In this document: positions 13,586 to 20,167 of the stretch, one piece after another
How the letters are laid out: each line of letters begins with the position of its first letter
Numbering within the stretch: the stretch's first letter is position 1
Origin: CAYIEH01 sp964362385
GTDB taxonomy: Bacteria > Patescibacteriota > Minisyncoccia > UBA6257 > UBA9933
Direction of reading: 5' to 3'
Assembly (NCBI GenBank): GCA_964362385.1
Contig: CAYIEH010000010.1
Span: 1-22,105, forward strand
Length of the DNA: 22,105 nucleotides
Notes under the pieces: generated by a model
Told to the model about the DNA's origin: nothing
The model's input: the letters and a program-made list of their open reading frames with translations, nothing else
The model's database searches: none
Translations under genes and position numbers: made by a program

Positions 13586-13623
13586 CCCCGTAGTGATCCC
13601 GCCACGGCGGGACTACTACGGGG
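13586..13623. repeat. Dispersed palindrome, copy 3
   Basis: A 38-bp palindrome with core CCCGCC-AC-GGCGGG and arms CCCCGTAGTGAT / ACTACTACGGGG. It lies between divergent rpsP and aspS, not at a gene end, and no U-run follows, so this copy is not a simple terminator. It is one base different from the reverse complement of copy 2. Confidence 0.9.
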
Positions 13624-13670
13624 CAATAGGCTTTATCCTTTTCGTCTTAAATCAAACATGATAAAATAAT

Positions 13671-13745
13671 AGTGTTTAGCCAATAGCGACTAGCCAATAG
13701 TGGATTGATTTTTTACTAGTGGCTAACAACTAGTGGCTAGTGGCC
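13671..13745. repeat. Short-word array (CTAGTGGCTA family) before aspS
   Basis: Left words AGTGTTTAGCCA, GACTAGCCAATAGTGG and right words ACTAGTGGCTAAC, ACTAGTGGCTAGTGGCC form inverted arms around a T-rich centre. AGTGTTTAGCCA recurs exactly at 18695-18706. The right arm runs to within six bases of the aspS ATG. Confidence 0.75.
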
Positions 13746-13750
13746 AGTTT

Positions 13751-15034
13751 ATGCAAAGAATACTAATAAATGAAATTCCAAAACATTCCGGTAAAGATGT
13801 TTTAATACAAGGAAGAATTATAAATTTCAGGAAATTGGGCGGTATTTCTTTTGTTTTAATTCAAGATTATGCCGGAAAAATTCAGACTGTTTGGCAAGAA
13901 GAAATCAACGCTAAAATGAGCGACAGCGTTGAAGTTGTCGGGACTGTTAAAAAAGAAGAAAGAGCCAGGGGCGGGTTTGAAATTGTCGGCAAGAAAATAA
14001 AAATTATTTCAACAAGCGCGGAAGAGCCGCCTTTTGATTTATCCAAAACAAAACTGAATCTCCAATTAACGACGCTCTTGGATCATCGGCCGTTGTCGTT
14101 GAGGCATCCGAAGGTGCAGGCGATTTTCAAATTATACGACATATTATTGGAAGCGTACGAAACCGCGATGCGAGACGAGGGTTTTACCGAAATTAAAACC
14201 CCGAAATTATTAGAAGCGGCTTCCGAAGGCGGCGCGAATTTTTTCAAGATTCATTATTTTGAAAAAAACGCCTACTTGGCGCAGAGTCCGCAGTTTTACA
14301 AACAAATAATGGTAGGAGTTTTTGAAAGGGTTTTTGAAATCGGCCCGGTGTTTCGCGCTGAGCCGCATTTCACCACAAGACACGTCAATGAATATATCAG
14401 TCTGGACGCGGAAATGGGATTCATAAAAGATTATCGCGATATTACGGAAACGTTGAATAAAATCATTGTCAAGATTTTCGGATATTTAAATGAAAAAGGC
14501 GGGCCTTATCTTAAGGAATATGGCGTTGAGTTCGTTGAAGCGCCGGAAAAAATTCCCTACATAAAACTCAGCGAATTAAGGGAAATTATTAAGAAAAAAT
14601 ATAAATATGAAATTCCCGGAAACATTGACATTGACCCGGAAGCTGAAAGATTGGCCGGCAAATACGCCAAAGAAGAGCATGATTCCGATTTTATTTTCAT
14701 AACGCATTATCCTTTTAAAGACCGGCCGTTTTACACGATGCGGTCCAGAGAAAATCCCGAAGAAACTTATGGGTTTGATTTAATTTACAAGGGAATGGAA
14801 ATTGCCACCGGCAGCCAGCGCGTCCATCTTTACGACGAACTTATTAAAAATATGAAAGAGAAAAAAATCAGCGGCAAGGGAATGGAATTTTATCTGGATA
14901 TTTTTAAATTCGCAATGCCTCCGCACGGCGGCTGGGGATTGGGTTCGGAAAGAATCATCCAGCAGATTTTGGGTTTGGGTAGCGTCAAAGAAGCGGTGCT
15001 TTTCCCGAGAGACGTGAAAAGGTTAAGTCCGTAA
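13751..15034 (+). CDS. aspS: Aspartyl-tRNA synthetase, archaeal/eukaryotic type
   Basis: This class II synthetase charges tRNA-Asp with aspartate. It has 427 residues: an OB-fold anticodon-binding domain (about 15-100; GGISFVLIQDYAGKIQTVW) and the catalytic core. Motif 2 is VFRAEPHFTTRHVNEY, the substrate loop is AQSPQFYKQ, and motif 3 ends GLGSERIIQQILGLGSVKEA followed by FPRDVKRLSP. The roughly 100-residue GAD insertion of the bacterial enzyme is absent, which defines the archaeal type. The SPQ loop favours AspRS over AsnRS. Such enzymes may also charge tRNA-Asn if GatCAB is present; I cannot tell here. I start at the ATG at 13751. The in-frame GTG at 13733 would add six residues read from the CTAGTGGCTAGTGG repeat. 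It diverges from rpsP and converges with smc. Confidence 0.95.
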   Translation: MQRILINEIPKHSGKDVLIQGRIINFRKLGGISFVLIQDYAGKIQTVWQEEINAKMSDSVEVVGTVKKEERARGGFEIVGKKIKIISTSAEEPPFDLSKTKLNLQLTTLLDHRPLSLRHPKVQAIFKLYDILLEAYETAMRDEGFTEIKTPKLLEAASEGGANFFKIHYFEKNAYLAQSPQFYKQIMVGVFERVFEIGPVFRAEPHFTTRHVNEYISLDAEMGFIKDYRDITETLNKIIVKIFGYLNEKGGPYLKEYGVEFVEAPEKIPYIKLSELREIIKKKYKYEIPGNIDIDPEAERLAGKYAKEEHDSDFIFITHYPFKDRPFYTMRSRENPEETYGFDLIYKGMEIATGSQRVHLYDELIKNMKEKKISGKGMEFYLDIFKFAMPPHGGWGLGSERIIQQILGLGSVKEAVLFPRDVKRLSP

Positions 15035-15072
15035 ACAAGACTTAAGTCATAAGATATAAGACGTAAGAATTT
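15035..15072. repeat. Short-word array after aspS
   Basis: Direct words GACTTAAGTCATAAG, ATATAAGACGTAAG follow the aspS stop. They resemble the other intergenic arrays in style, but with different words. No terminator is visible in the rest of the 93-bp gap to smc. Confidence 0.5.
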
Positions 15073-15127
15073 TAAAAGTTGATAAATTGTCGGGATAACG
15101 CCGAAATTTTAATGATCTTTTTAATTT

Positions 15128-17314
15128 TTATTTTGCCGGAGCCTCTTCCAGTTTCAGCGACAATAATTTTGAAGTTCCGTCTTCGTTCATTGTGACGCCG
15201 TATAAAATATCGGCAATCTCCATAACGGTTCTATTGTGGGTGACCAGGATAAACTGAACTTTATGGGCGAATTCTTTTATCAAGTCGGCGAACCGTTTTG
15301 AATTCGGTTCGTCCAAAGGAGCGTCAATTTCGTCCAAAACCAAAAACGGCGGGGGACTGACGGAAATCAAAGCAAAAAGCGCGGCAATGGAAACCAAACT
15401 TTTTTCGCCGCCGGATAAAACATCCAAACTTTTAATTCTTTTTTTCGGCAAGCTCAATTCAATTTCCACTCCCGCATTTTCTTCCAAACCTTCATTTTCC
15501 GGTTTTTGATCTTCTGTATTTTCTTTTTCGTCGTTCGTCGTTTGTTGCTGGTCGTTGGTTTTAATTTTCAGTTTCGCGCTTCCGCCTCCGAACATCAATT
15601 TAAAAAAATTATTGAATTCCTCGTTTATTCCCTTAAAAGCCGTGTTGAATTTTAAGCTGATTTCTTCCTTCAATTCTTCAATGAGATTTTTCAGGTCCGC
15701 AGACGCTTTTTCCAAATCATTTAATTGGCTGCTTAGGAAATTATAATGAGCTTCCACTTCTTTAGCTTCTTTTATCAAAGATTCGTCAATTTCCCCGATA
15801 CTCATCAGTTCCGCTCTGAGCCGGAAAATTTTCTTTTCCAAATCGTCAAAATTGGAGGTTGGAGACGGGATGTGAGAGATGAGATGAAGATTGTTGAATT
15901 CGTCCAAAGAGCGTTCGTTTTTAAGCCATTCGTTTTTTAAATCCCCGAGTTTTATATTTGATTTTTCGTTTTCAAAAAACAGATAATTTTTCCGATTTTC
16001 CAATGCCCTGATTTCTTCTTTCTTGGATTCTTTAAGTTCAAACGCGCGTTTAAATCTTTCATTGAAAGTTTCCAGATTTTTTGTTGATTTTTCCTCTTCG
16101 TCTTTAATTTTTTTCAAACCTTCTTCAATAATTGACAGCTCTTTCGCCAAATTTTCCCTGGACTCCCCCAAATTATTCAGCTCTTTTGAATTTTGGCTTG
16201 AAGGCTGTTTTAGAAAGCCGTCAATTTTAGAAATCAGCGACTTTATTATCTTTGAAACTTTTTCCAAATCCCCGGCGTTCAGACTTTCTTCTAAATTGTT
16301 TTTAATGTCCTTTATCAGATAAACCAAATCGTCTTTTTTAAATGTTTCCTCGTTGCCGTCGTTTTTAAGAGCTTCCAAAAATTCAGATTGCGCTTCAATT
16401 TTTCCGATTTCTCTCTGAATTTGGGAGCGGCGGCTTGATAAATCGTTTTCTTCGGATTTTAAATTGTGGATTGCGGTTTTCTGAAGGTCAGTTGATTCAA
16501 CTTTGTTTAAATCAGCCTCCAATGTTTCCAATTCTTTTGATTTTTGGGAAATTTTGTTTTCAAGGTCGGAAATCAGAGAATTATTCTTGCCAAGTTCGGT
16601 TTTGATATTTTTTGTCTTTTCGGCAAAATAAACATTTTCTAATTTTATCAATTCTTCTTTTTTTTCGTCGCGAGCCTGGTATTTGGCGGCCTGTCTTTTA
16701 AGCAGTCTTAATCTCGGCGTCACTTCCTCAACCATTAATTTTATCTTTTCCAGAGTTGAACAGGTGGTTTGCAGTTTTCTCTCCGCCTCCGATTTTTTAA
16801 GCTGGTATTCTTTAAGCCCCAAAACTTCCTCAATCATCAGTTTTCTTTCCTGAGGCAGCGCCCTGACGAATAAGTCGCTTGATCCCTGATTGATGATTGT
16901 AATGCCTTTTGTTCCCAATCTTGACCGGGCAAAAAAATCTATGGCGTCTTTAGTTCTTACCTCAGACTTGTTCAGCCAGTAAGCCGAATTTCCGTCGCGG
17001 CCGATTTCTTTGGTTATGGAAACTTCTTCAAAACTAACCGGAAAAAATCCGGAATTGTTATCAAAATGAATTCCGACTTTTGCCACGGCAACGCGCGGCC
17101 TTTTCAGAGTGCCGGCAAAAATCAAATCTTCGGCTTTGGCGCCTCTTAAATTTTTTGCTTCGCGTTCGCCCAAAATCCAGCGGATGGCATCGATAATATT
17201 TGATTTTCCGCTGCCGTTCGGTCCGACAATCGCGGTAATTCTTTCGGGAAATTCCAAAACCGTTTTTTGGGCGAATGACTTAAATCCGTTGAGTTCCAAG
17301 CTTTTTAAAAACAT
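15128..17314 (-). CDS. smc: Hinge-less, shortened SMC-type chromosome ATPase
   Basis: It has 728 residues, against about 1,150-1,200 for bacterial SMC. The N-terminal head is complete: Walker A GPNGSGKS (31-38), Q-loop IINQG (141-145), and ARSRLGTKG with the usual SMC spacing. The C-terminal head has signature LSGGEK (633-638), Walker B FLVLDEID (657-664), D-loop DAPLDEPN and switch THNRT. The coiled coil runs from about 165 to 550. The globular hinge (about 150 residues with conserved glycines) is missing; residues 310-375 are instead a short helical stretch ending in PSSQNSK. A Gln/Asn/Glu-rich insert (about 586-612) interrupts the C-terminal head. The gene keeps the usual rnc neighbour. 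Likely role: chromosome compaction; how it dimerises without a hinge is open. The ATG at 17314 starts with the canonical first strand. Confidence 0.9.
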   Translation of the reverse strand: MFLKSLELNGFKSFAQKTVLEFPERITAIVGPNGSGKSNIIDAIRWILGEREAKNLRGAKAEDLIFAGTLKRPRVAVAKVGIHFDNNSGFFPVSFEEVSITKEIGRDGNSAYWLNKSEVRTKDAIDFFARSRLGTKGITIINQGSSDLFVRALPQERKLMIEEVLGLKEYQLKKSEAERKLQTTCSTLEKIKLMVEEVTPRLRLLKRQAAKYQARDEKKEELIKLENVYFAEKTKNIKTELGKNNSLISDLENKISQKSKELETLEADLNKVESTDLQKTAIHNLKSEENDLSSRRSQIQREIGKIEAQSEFLEALKNDGNEETFKKDDLVYLIKDIKNNLEESLNAGDLEKVSKIIKSLISKIDGFLKQPSSQNSKELNNLGESRENLAKELSIIEEGLKKIKDEEEKSTKNLETFNERFKRAFELKESKKEEIRALENRKNYLFFENEKSNIKLGDLKNEWLKNERSLDEFNNLHLISHIPSPTSNFDDLEKKIFRLRAELMSIGEIDESLIKEAKEVEAHYNFLSSQLNDLEKASADLKNLIEELKEEISLKFNTAFKGINEEFNNFFKLMFGGGSAKLKIKTNDQQQTTNDEKENTEDQKPENEGLEENAGVEIELSLPKKRIKSLDVLSGGEKSLVSIAALFALISVSPPPFLVLDEIDAPLDEPNSKRFADLIKEFAHKVQFILVTHNRTVMEIADILYGVTMNEDGTSKLLSLKLEEAPAK

Positions 17315-17439
17315 GTTTTTAAAAAATTACAAGCACTAAATAACAAATCACAAATAAATTCCAATCTATAAATTCTAATGACCAAAACTTTTGAATTTTG
17401 ATAATTGGATATTGGTTATTGTTTGTAATTTGGAATTTG
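17315..17439. repeat. Intergenic short-word array between smc and rnc
   Basis: Words AATTACAAGCAC, AACAAATCACAAATAAATTCC on the left face GTTTGTAATTTGGAATTTGTT and ATTTGGAATTT on the right, with TTTGAATTTTGATAATTGG between. The halves are imperfect reverse complements. Confidence 0.65.
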
Positions 17440-18135
17440 TTATTTGGAATTTAAAGCTTCCAACGCATTTTTTGCGGCTTCAACTTCCGCCTCTTGCTTT
17501 GAGAAACCCCTTCCTTTGCCGCCAAGTTCTTTTTCAAAATAAACCCCTACTTCGAAAATTTTAGCGTGGTCAGGCCCTGTTTCCGATAAAACTTCATAAG
17601 CAGGCGTTATTTTAAGCTTTTCCTGGACGATTTCCTGAAGCAAACTCTTGGGATCTTCATAGAGCTTTTTTTCAATAACTTCCGGAAGAAGAATTAAGAC
17701 ATTTTCTTTGATGAATTTTTCAGTTGTTTGGTATCCCTGGTCCAAATAAATCGCTCCGATAACCGCCTCCAGGGCGTTTGCCAAAATCACTTCCTTCGCT
17801 CTGTCGCTGTCTTTAGACTCTCCTTTGGAAAGGAAAATCGCTTTTTCCAGATTAATGTCCCGGGCGATTTTTGACAGAATTTGATAATTTACCAAGGCGG
17901 CCCTAATGCTCGTAAGGTCTCCCTCTGAATAATCGGGATAGGCTTTAAAGAGATTTTCCGTAACGGTCAATTCCAAAACGGCATCGCCCAAGAATTCCAG
18001 ACGCTCGTTATGGGGAACATCCCACTTGGGATTTTCATTGATATAAGAACGATGGGTGAGCGCTTCTTTAAGAAGATTTTTATCGCTAAACGGAATATTG
18101 ATTATTTGTTCCAGTTTATCTAAATTTGAGGACAC
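17440..18135 (-). CDS. rnc: Ribonuclease III
   Basis: RNase III cuts double-stranded RNA, chiefly in rRNA maturation. It has 231 residues. The endonuclease domain carries the signature NERLEFLGDAVLEL with Glu44, Glu47 and Asp51. The second catalytic region reads ILANALEAVIGAIYLDQGY: Glu123 is kept, but the position of E. coli Asp114 is Asn120. The C-terminal double-stranded-RNA-binding domain is complete (DPKSLLQEIVQEKLKITPAY to GKGRGFSKQEAEVEAAKNAL). Translation starts at the GTG at 18135; no other start fits the family. It lies between nusB and smc on the same strand, in the common bacterial rnc-smc order. Both flanking gaps are word arrays. Confidence 0.96.
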   Translation of the reverse strand: MSSNLDKLEQIINIPFSDKNLLKEALTHRSYINENPKWDVPHNERLEFLGDAVLELTVTENLFKAYPDYSEGDLTSIRAALVNYQILSKIARDINLEKAIFLSKGESKDSDRAKEVILANALEAVIGAIYLDQGYQTTEKFIKENVLILLPEVIEKKLYEDPKSLLQEIVQEKLKITPAYEVLSETGPDHAKIFEVGVYFEKELGGKGRGFSKQEAEVEAAKNALEALNSK

Positions 18136-18261
18136 GTTATGGACGAATTTCCAATTTCCAATTCACAATTTTCAGTAAATTTTCAATGAAATAATTTTCA
18201 AGCCGTTTGAGAATTGAATAATTAAATCATTGATTGAAAATTGAAAATTAAAAATTGAAAA
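18136..18261. repeat. Intergenic short-word array between rnc and nusB
   Basis: Left words AATTTCCAATTTCCAATTCAC and AATTTTCAGTAAATTTTC face right words TTGATTGAAAATTGAAAATT and AAAAATTGAAAAC. The right arm is a direct array of GAAAATT units, and the two sides are imperfect reverse complements. Confidence 0.7.
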
Positions 18262-18690
18262 CTATTTATTTTTCTGTTCCATTTCTTTATACACCGTTCC
18301 CATGACGCCGTTGACGAATTTTCCGGAATTAAAACTCCCGAAATTTTTCGCCAGTTCTATCGCTTCGTTTATGGCAACCTTTTCCGGGATTTCGCTGTGG
18401 TCGGCATAAAGCAGTTCATAAAGCCCGATTCTTAAAATATTTCTGTCAATAATCGGCGTTTGTTCCAAAGGCCATTGAGGAGCGGCGTTTTTAATTATTT
18501 CGTCAATCTCGTTTATGCGAGAAATTACGCCATTCGCCAGTTTCCAGGCGAATTCAGGTTCGTCTATCCCGGCGCCGAATTCATTTAAATTTCGCTCAAT
18601 GATTTTTGTTAAATCTTCTTTTCTGCGGTAAAAGTCCCACTCGTAGAGCGATTGAAGAATAATTGAACGGATGAGGTGTCGTGTGGCCAA
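18262..18690 (-). CDS. nusB: Transcription antitermination factor NusB
   Basis: NusB joins NusE (S10) on boxA RNA to keep rRNA transcription from stopping early. The 142-residue all-helical protein matches the family: an N-terminal helix with TRHLIRSIILQSLYEWDFY, the middle with DRNILRIGLYELLY, and IPEKVAINEAIELAKNFGS before the last helix FVNGVMGTVYKEM. The start is the TTG at 18690, because ATRHLIRS is the conserved beginning of the protein and no ATG is near it. It lies downstream of rpmF and upstream of rnc on the same strand. Confidence 0.95.
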   Translation of the reverse strand: MATRHLIRSIILQSLYEWDFYRRKEDLTKIIERNLNEFGAGIDEPEFAWKLANGVISRINEIDEIIKNAAPQWPLEQTPIIDRNILRIGLYELLYADHSEIPEKVAINEAIELAKNFGSFNSGKFVNGVMGTVYKEMEQKNK

Positions 18691-18779
18691 GATTAGTGTT
18701 TAGCCACTAGTAGTTAGCCATTAGGGGAATTAATAATAGTTTATCACCAGTGGCTAGTCGTTAATGGCTAGTGGCTTTA
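18691..18779. repeat. Short-word array (CTAGTGGCTA family) between rpmF and nusB
   Basis: Left words AGTGTTTAGCCACTAG and TAGTTAGCCATTAG, right words ACCAGTGGCTAGTCG and TTAATGGCTAGTGGCT form inverted arms. It shares AGTGTTTAGCCA exactly with the array before aspS. Confidence 0.75.
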
Positions 18780-18974
18780 TTATTTCTTTACTTTGAGTTT
18801 TTTCGCTATTACGATTTTGCCTTTGTAGCCGCCGCAATTGGCGCAATATCTGTGAGGCAGAACAGGATTGCCGCAATTTTTGCAGGCAAAAATCTGGCTC
18901 GGTTTTAAAGCCAAGTGCGATCTTCGTCTGCCAACTTTGGAATGTGTATGATGTTTTACCGGTACGCCGCCCAT
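18780..18974 (-). CDS. rpmF: 50S ribosomal protein L32
   Basis: L32 is a small zinc-binding protein of the large subunit. Its 64 residues show HTHSKVGRRRSHLAL, equivalent to the family's KSRRRMRRSH region, and a four-cysteine zinc site CKNCGNPVLPHRYCANC. The basic C-terminus KLKVKK is family-like. The first residues (MGGVPVKHH) differ from the common MAVPKRK but keep the VP-K pattern. The ATG at 18974 is the only plausible start. It begins a minus-strand run rpmF-nusB-rnc-smc; elsewhere rpmF often precedes plsX/fabH/acpP/rnc, so this may be a reduced version with the lipid genes lost. Confidence 0.95.
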   Translation of the reverse strand: MGGVPVKHHTHSKVGRRRSHLALKPSQIFACKNCGNPVLPHRYCANCGGYKGKIVIAKKLKVKK

Positions 18975-19060
18975 GAGAATAGTGATTAGTAACTAGCCAC
19001 CAGTAATTAGGAAAAATTTAATTACCAATTGCTATTTACCAATTACAATCTAGTTTAGGT
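18975..19060. repeat. Short-word array between divergent rpmF and ruvB
   Basis: Words AGTGATTAGTAACTAGCCACC and AGTAATTAGG belong to the CTAGTGGCTA style; they are followed by AATTACCAATTGCTATTT and ACCAATTACAATC, a second word type. No strong hairpin is formed. Confidence 0.55.
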
Positions 19061-19089
19061 TTTTAGTTTCAAAAAGTCAATTACTATAC

Positions 19090-19095
19090 TATAAT
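19090..19095 (+). promoter_or_regulatory. Promoter -10 box of ruvB, near-leaderless
   Basis: Perfect TATAAT lies 10 nt before the ruvB ATG (19106), so the expected leader is about 3-4 nt. The -35 region is poor (TTTCAA at 17 bp). Confidence 0.5.
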
Positions 19096-19105
19096 AATTA
19101 TTGAA

Positions 19106-20086
19106 ATGATTAAAGCCACAAAAAAAGAAGACGTCTATTTGGAAACCATGCTGCGACCGGCTTGCTGGAATGATTATATCGGTCAGGAGCGGGTAAAAAG
19201 CAATCTTAAAATAATGCTTGAAGCGGCCAAAAAACGCGGCGAACTTCCCGACCATCTTTTATTTTACGGGCCGCAAGGATTAGGCAAAACCACCTTGGCT
19301 TATTTAATTGCCAAAGAATTGCGCGCTAATTTGAGAATAACTTCCGGAGTTAATTTGGAAAAATCCGGAGACTTGGTTGCTGTTTTGGCGAATTTGGAAA
19401 AAGGCGACGTTCTTTTTATTGACGAAGCCCATCGTTTAAACCGGATGATTGAAGAAATTCTTTATCCGGCGATGGAGAACAGAAAGTTGTATATAACGGT
19501 GGGCAAAGGCCCTGCGGCGCGGATGCTCTCTTTAGATCTGCCGTCTTTTACTTTGGTCGCGGCGACTACCCGTTTGAATCTTCTCTCTTCGCCCTTCCGC
19601 GCCAGATTCGGAGCGGTTTTAAACATTGATTATTACGAGATTGATGAAATCAAAAAAATTATTTTAAGGTCAGCGGAAATTTTATGTTTGAAGATGACCG
19701 ATGAGGCGGTATCAATAATCGCCAAAGCGTCGCGGTTTACTCCGAGAAGCGCCAACCGCCTGCTGAAAAGAATCAGGGATTTTTCCGATGTCAATAATTT
19801 AAAAATTATTGATGGCGGCGCCTGCCGGACAACTTTAAATTCTTTGGAAGTGGACGGACTGGGCCTTGAAAAATGGGACCGCCGGCTGATTGAAATAATA
19901 ATTAAAAAATTTGACGGCGGTCCCGTGGGATTAAACACATTATCCGCCATTCTTGGAGAGGACAAGGGAATTATTGAGGAGATTTATGAGCCGTTTTTGA
20001 TAAAAATCGGCTTGCTTCAAAAAACTTCTTCTGGTAGAATAGCCACCCAAGATGCTTACAGACATCTTGGAATTCCCAATGACTAA
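19106..20086 (+). CDS. ruvB: Holliday junction branch-migration helicase RuvB
   Basis: RuvB is the AAA+ motor that drives branch migration with RuvA before RuvC cleavage. It has 326 residues. The N-terminal LRPACWNDYIGQERVKSNL matches the family. Walker A is GPQGLGKTT (the second Pro of the usual GPPGLGKT is Gln), Walker B is LFIDEAHRL, and EILYPAMENRKL is typical. Sensor 1 is AATTRLNLLSSPFRARFG, which includes the arginine-finger region, and sensor 2 is TPRSANRLLKRIRDF. The C-terminal winged helix ends in TQDAYRHLGIP. All ATPase residues seem intact. It starts at the ATG at 19106, ten bases after a -10 box. yidC follows after 81 bp. ruvA and ruvC are not in the window. Confidence 0.95.
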   Translation: MIKATKKEDVYLETMLRPACWNDYIGQERVKSNLKIMLEAAKKRGELPDHLLFYGPQGLGKTTLAYLIAKELRANLRITSGVNLEKSGDLVAVLANLEKGDVLFIDEAHRLNRMIEEILYPAMENRKLYITVGKGPAARMLSLDLPSFTLVAATTRLNLLSSPFRARFGAVLNIDYYEIDEIKKIILRSAEILCLKMTDEAVSIIAKASRFTPRSANRLLKRIRDFSDVNNLKIIDGGACRTTLNSLEVDGLGLEKWDRRLIEIIIKKFDGGPVGLNTLSAILGEDKGIIEEIYEPFLIKIGLLQKTSSGRIATQDAYRHLGIPND

Positions 20087-20164
20087 TTTCCAATTTCCAA
20101 TGGAATTTTTAATGATTAAATTTTAAAATTAGAAATTTGGATTTTTATTAGAAATTTTATCTAT
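20087..20164. repeat. Short-word array between ruvB and yidC
   Basis: Left words CTAATTTCCAATTTCCAATGG face right words AAATTAGAAATTTGGATTTT and ATTAGAAATTTTAT around ATTAAATTTTAAAAT. The halves are imperfect reverse complements like the other arrays. Confidence 0.6.
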
Positions 20165-20167
20165 ATT

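Noticed and set aside
13671..13745. CRISPR or transposon ends in the CTAGTGGCTA array
   Set aside because: Words are 6-14 bases, irregular and without equal spacers; no cas or transposase gene is nearby and no target-site duplication is visible.
18262..18690. Truncated NusB because no ATG is present
   Set aside because: The TTG at 18690 begins exactly at the conserved family N-terminus, so the gene is complete.
19106..20086. RuvB active-site damage (GPQG instead of GPPG; FRARFG)
   Set aside because: The Walker lysine, DEAH and both arginines of the finger region remain; the changes are at positions that vary in the family.
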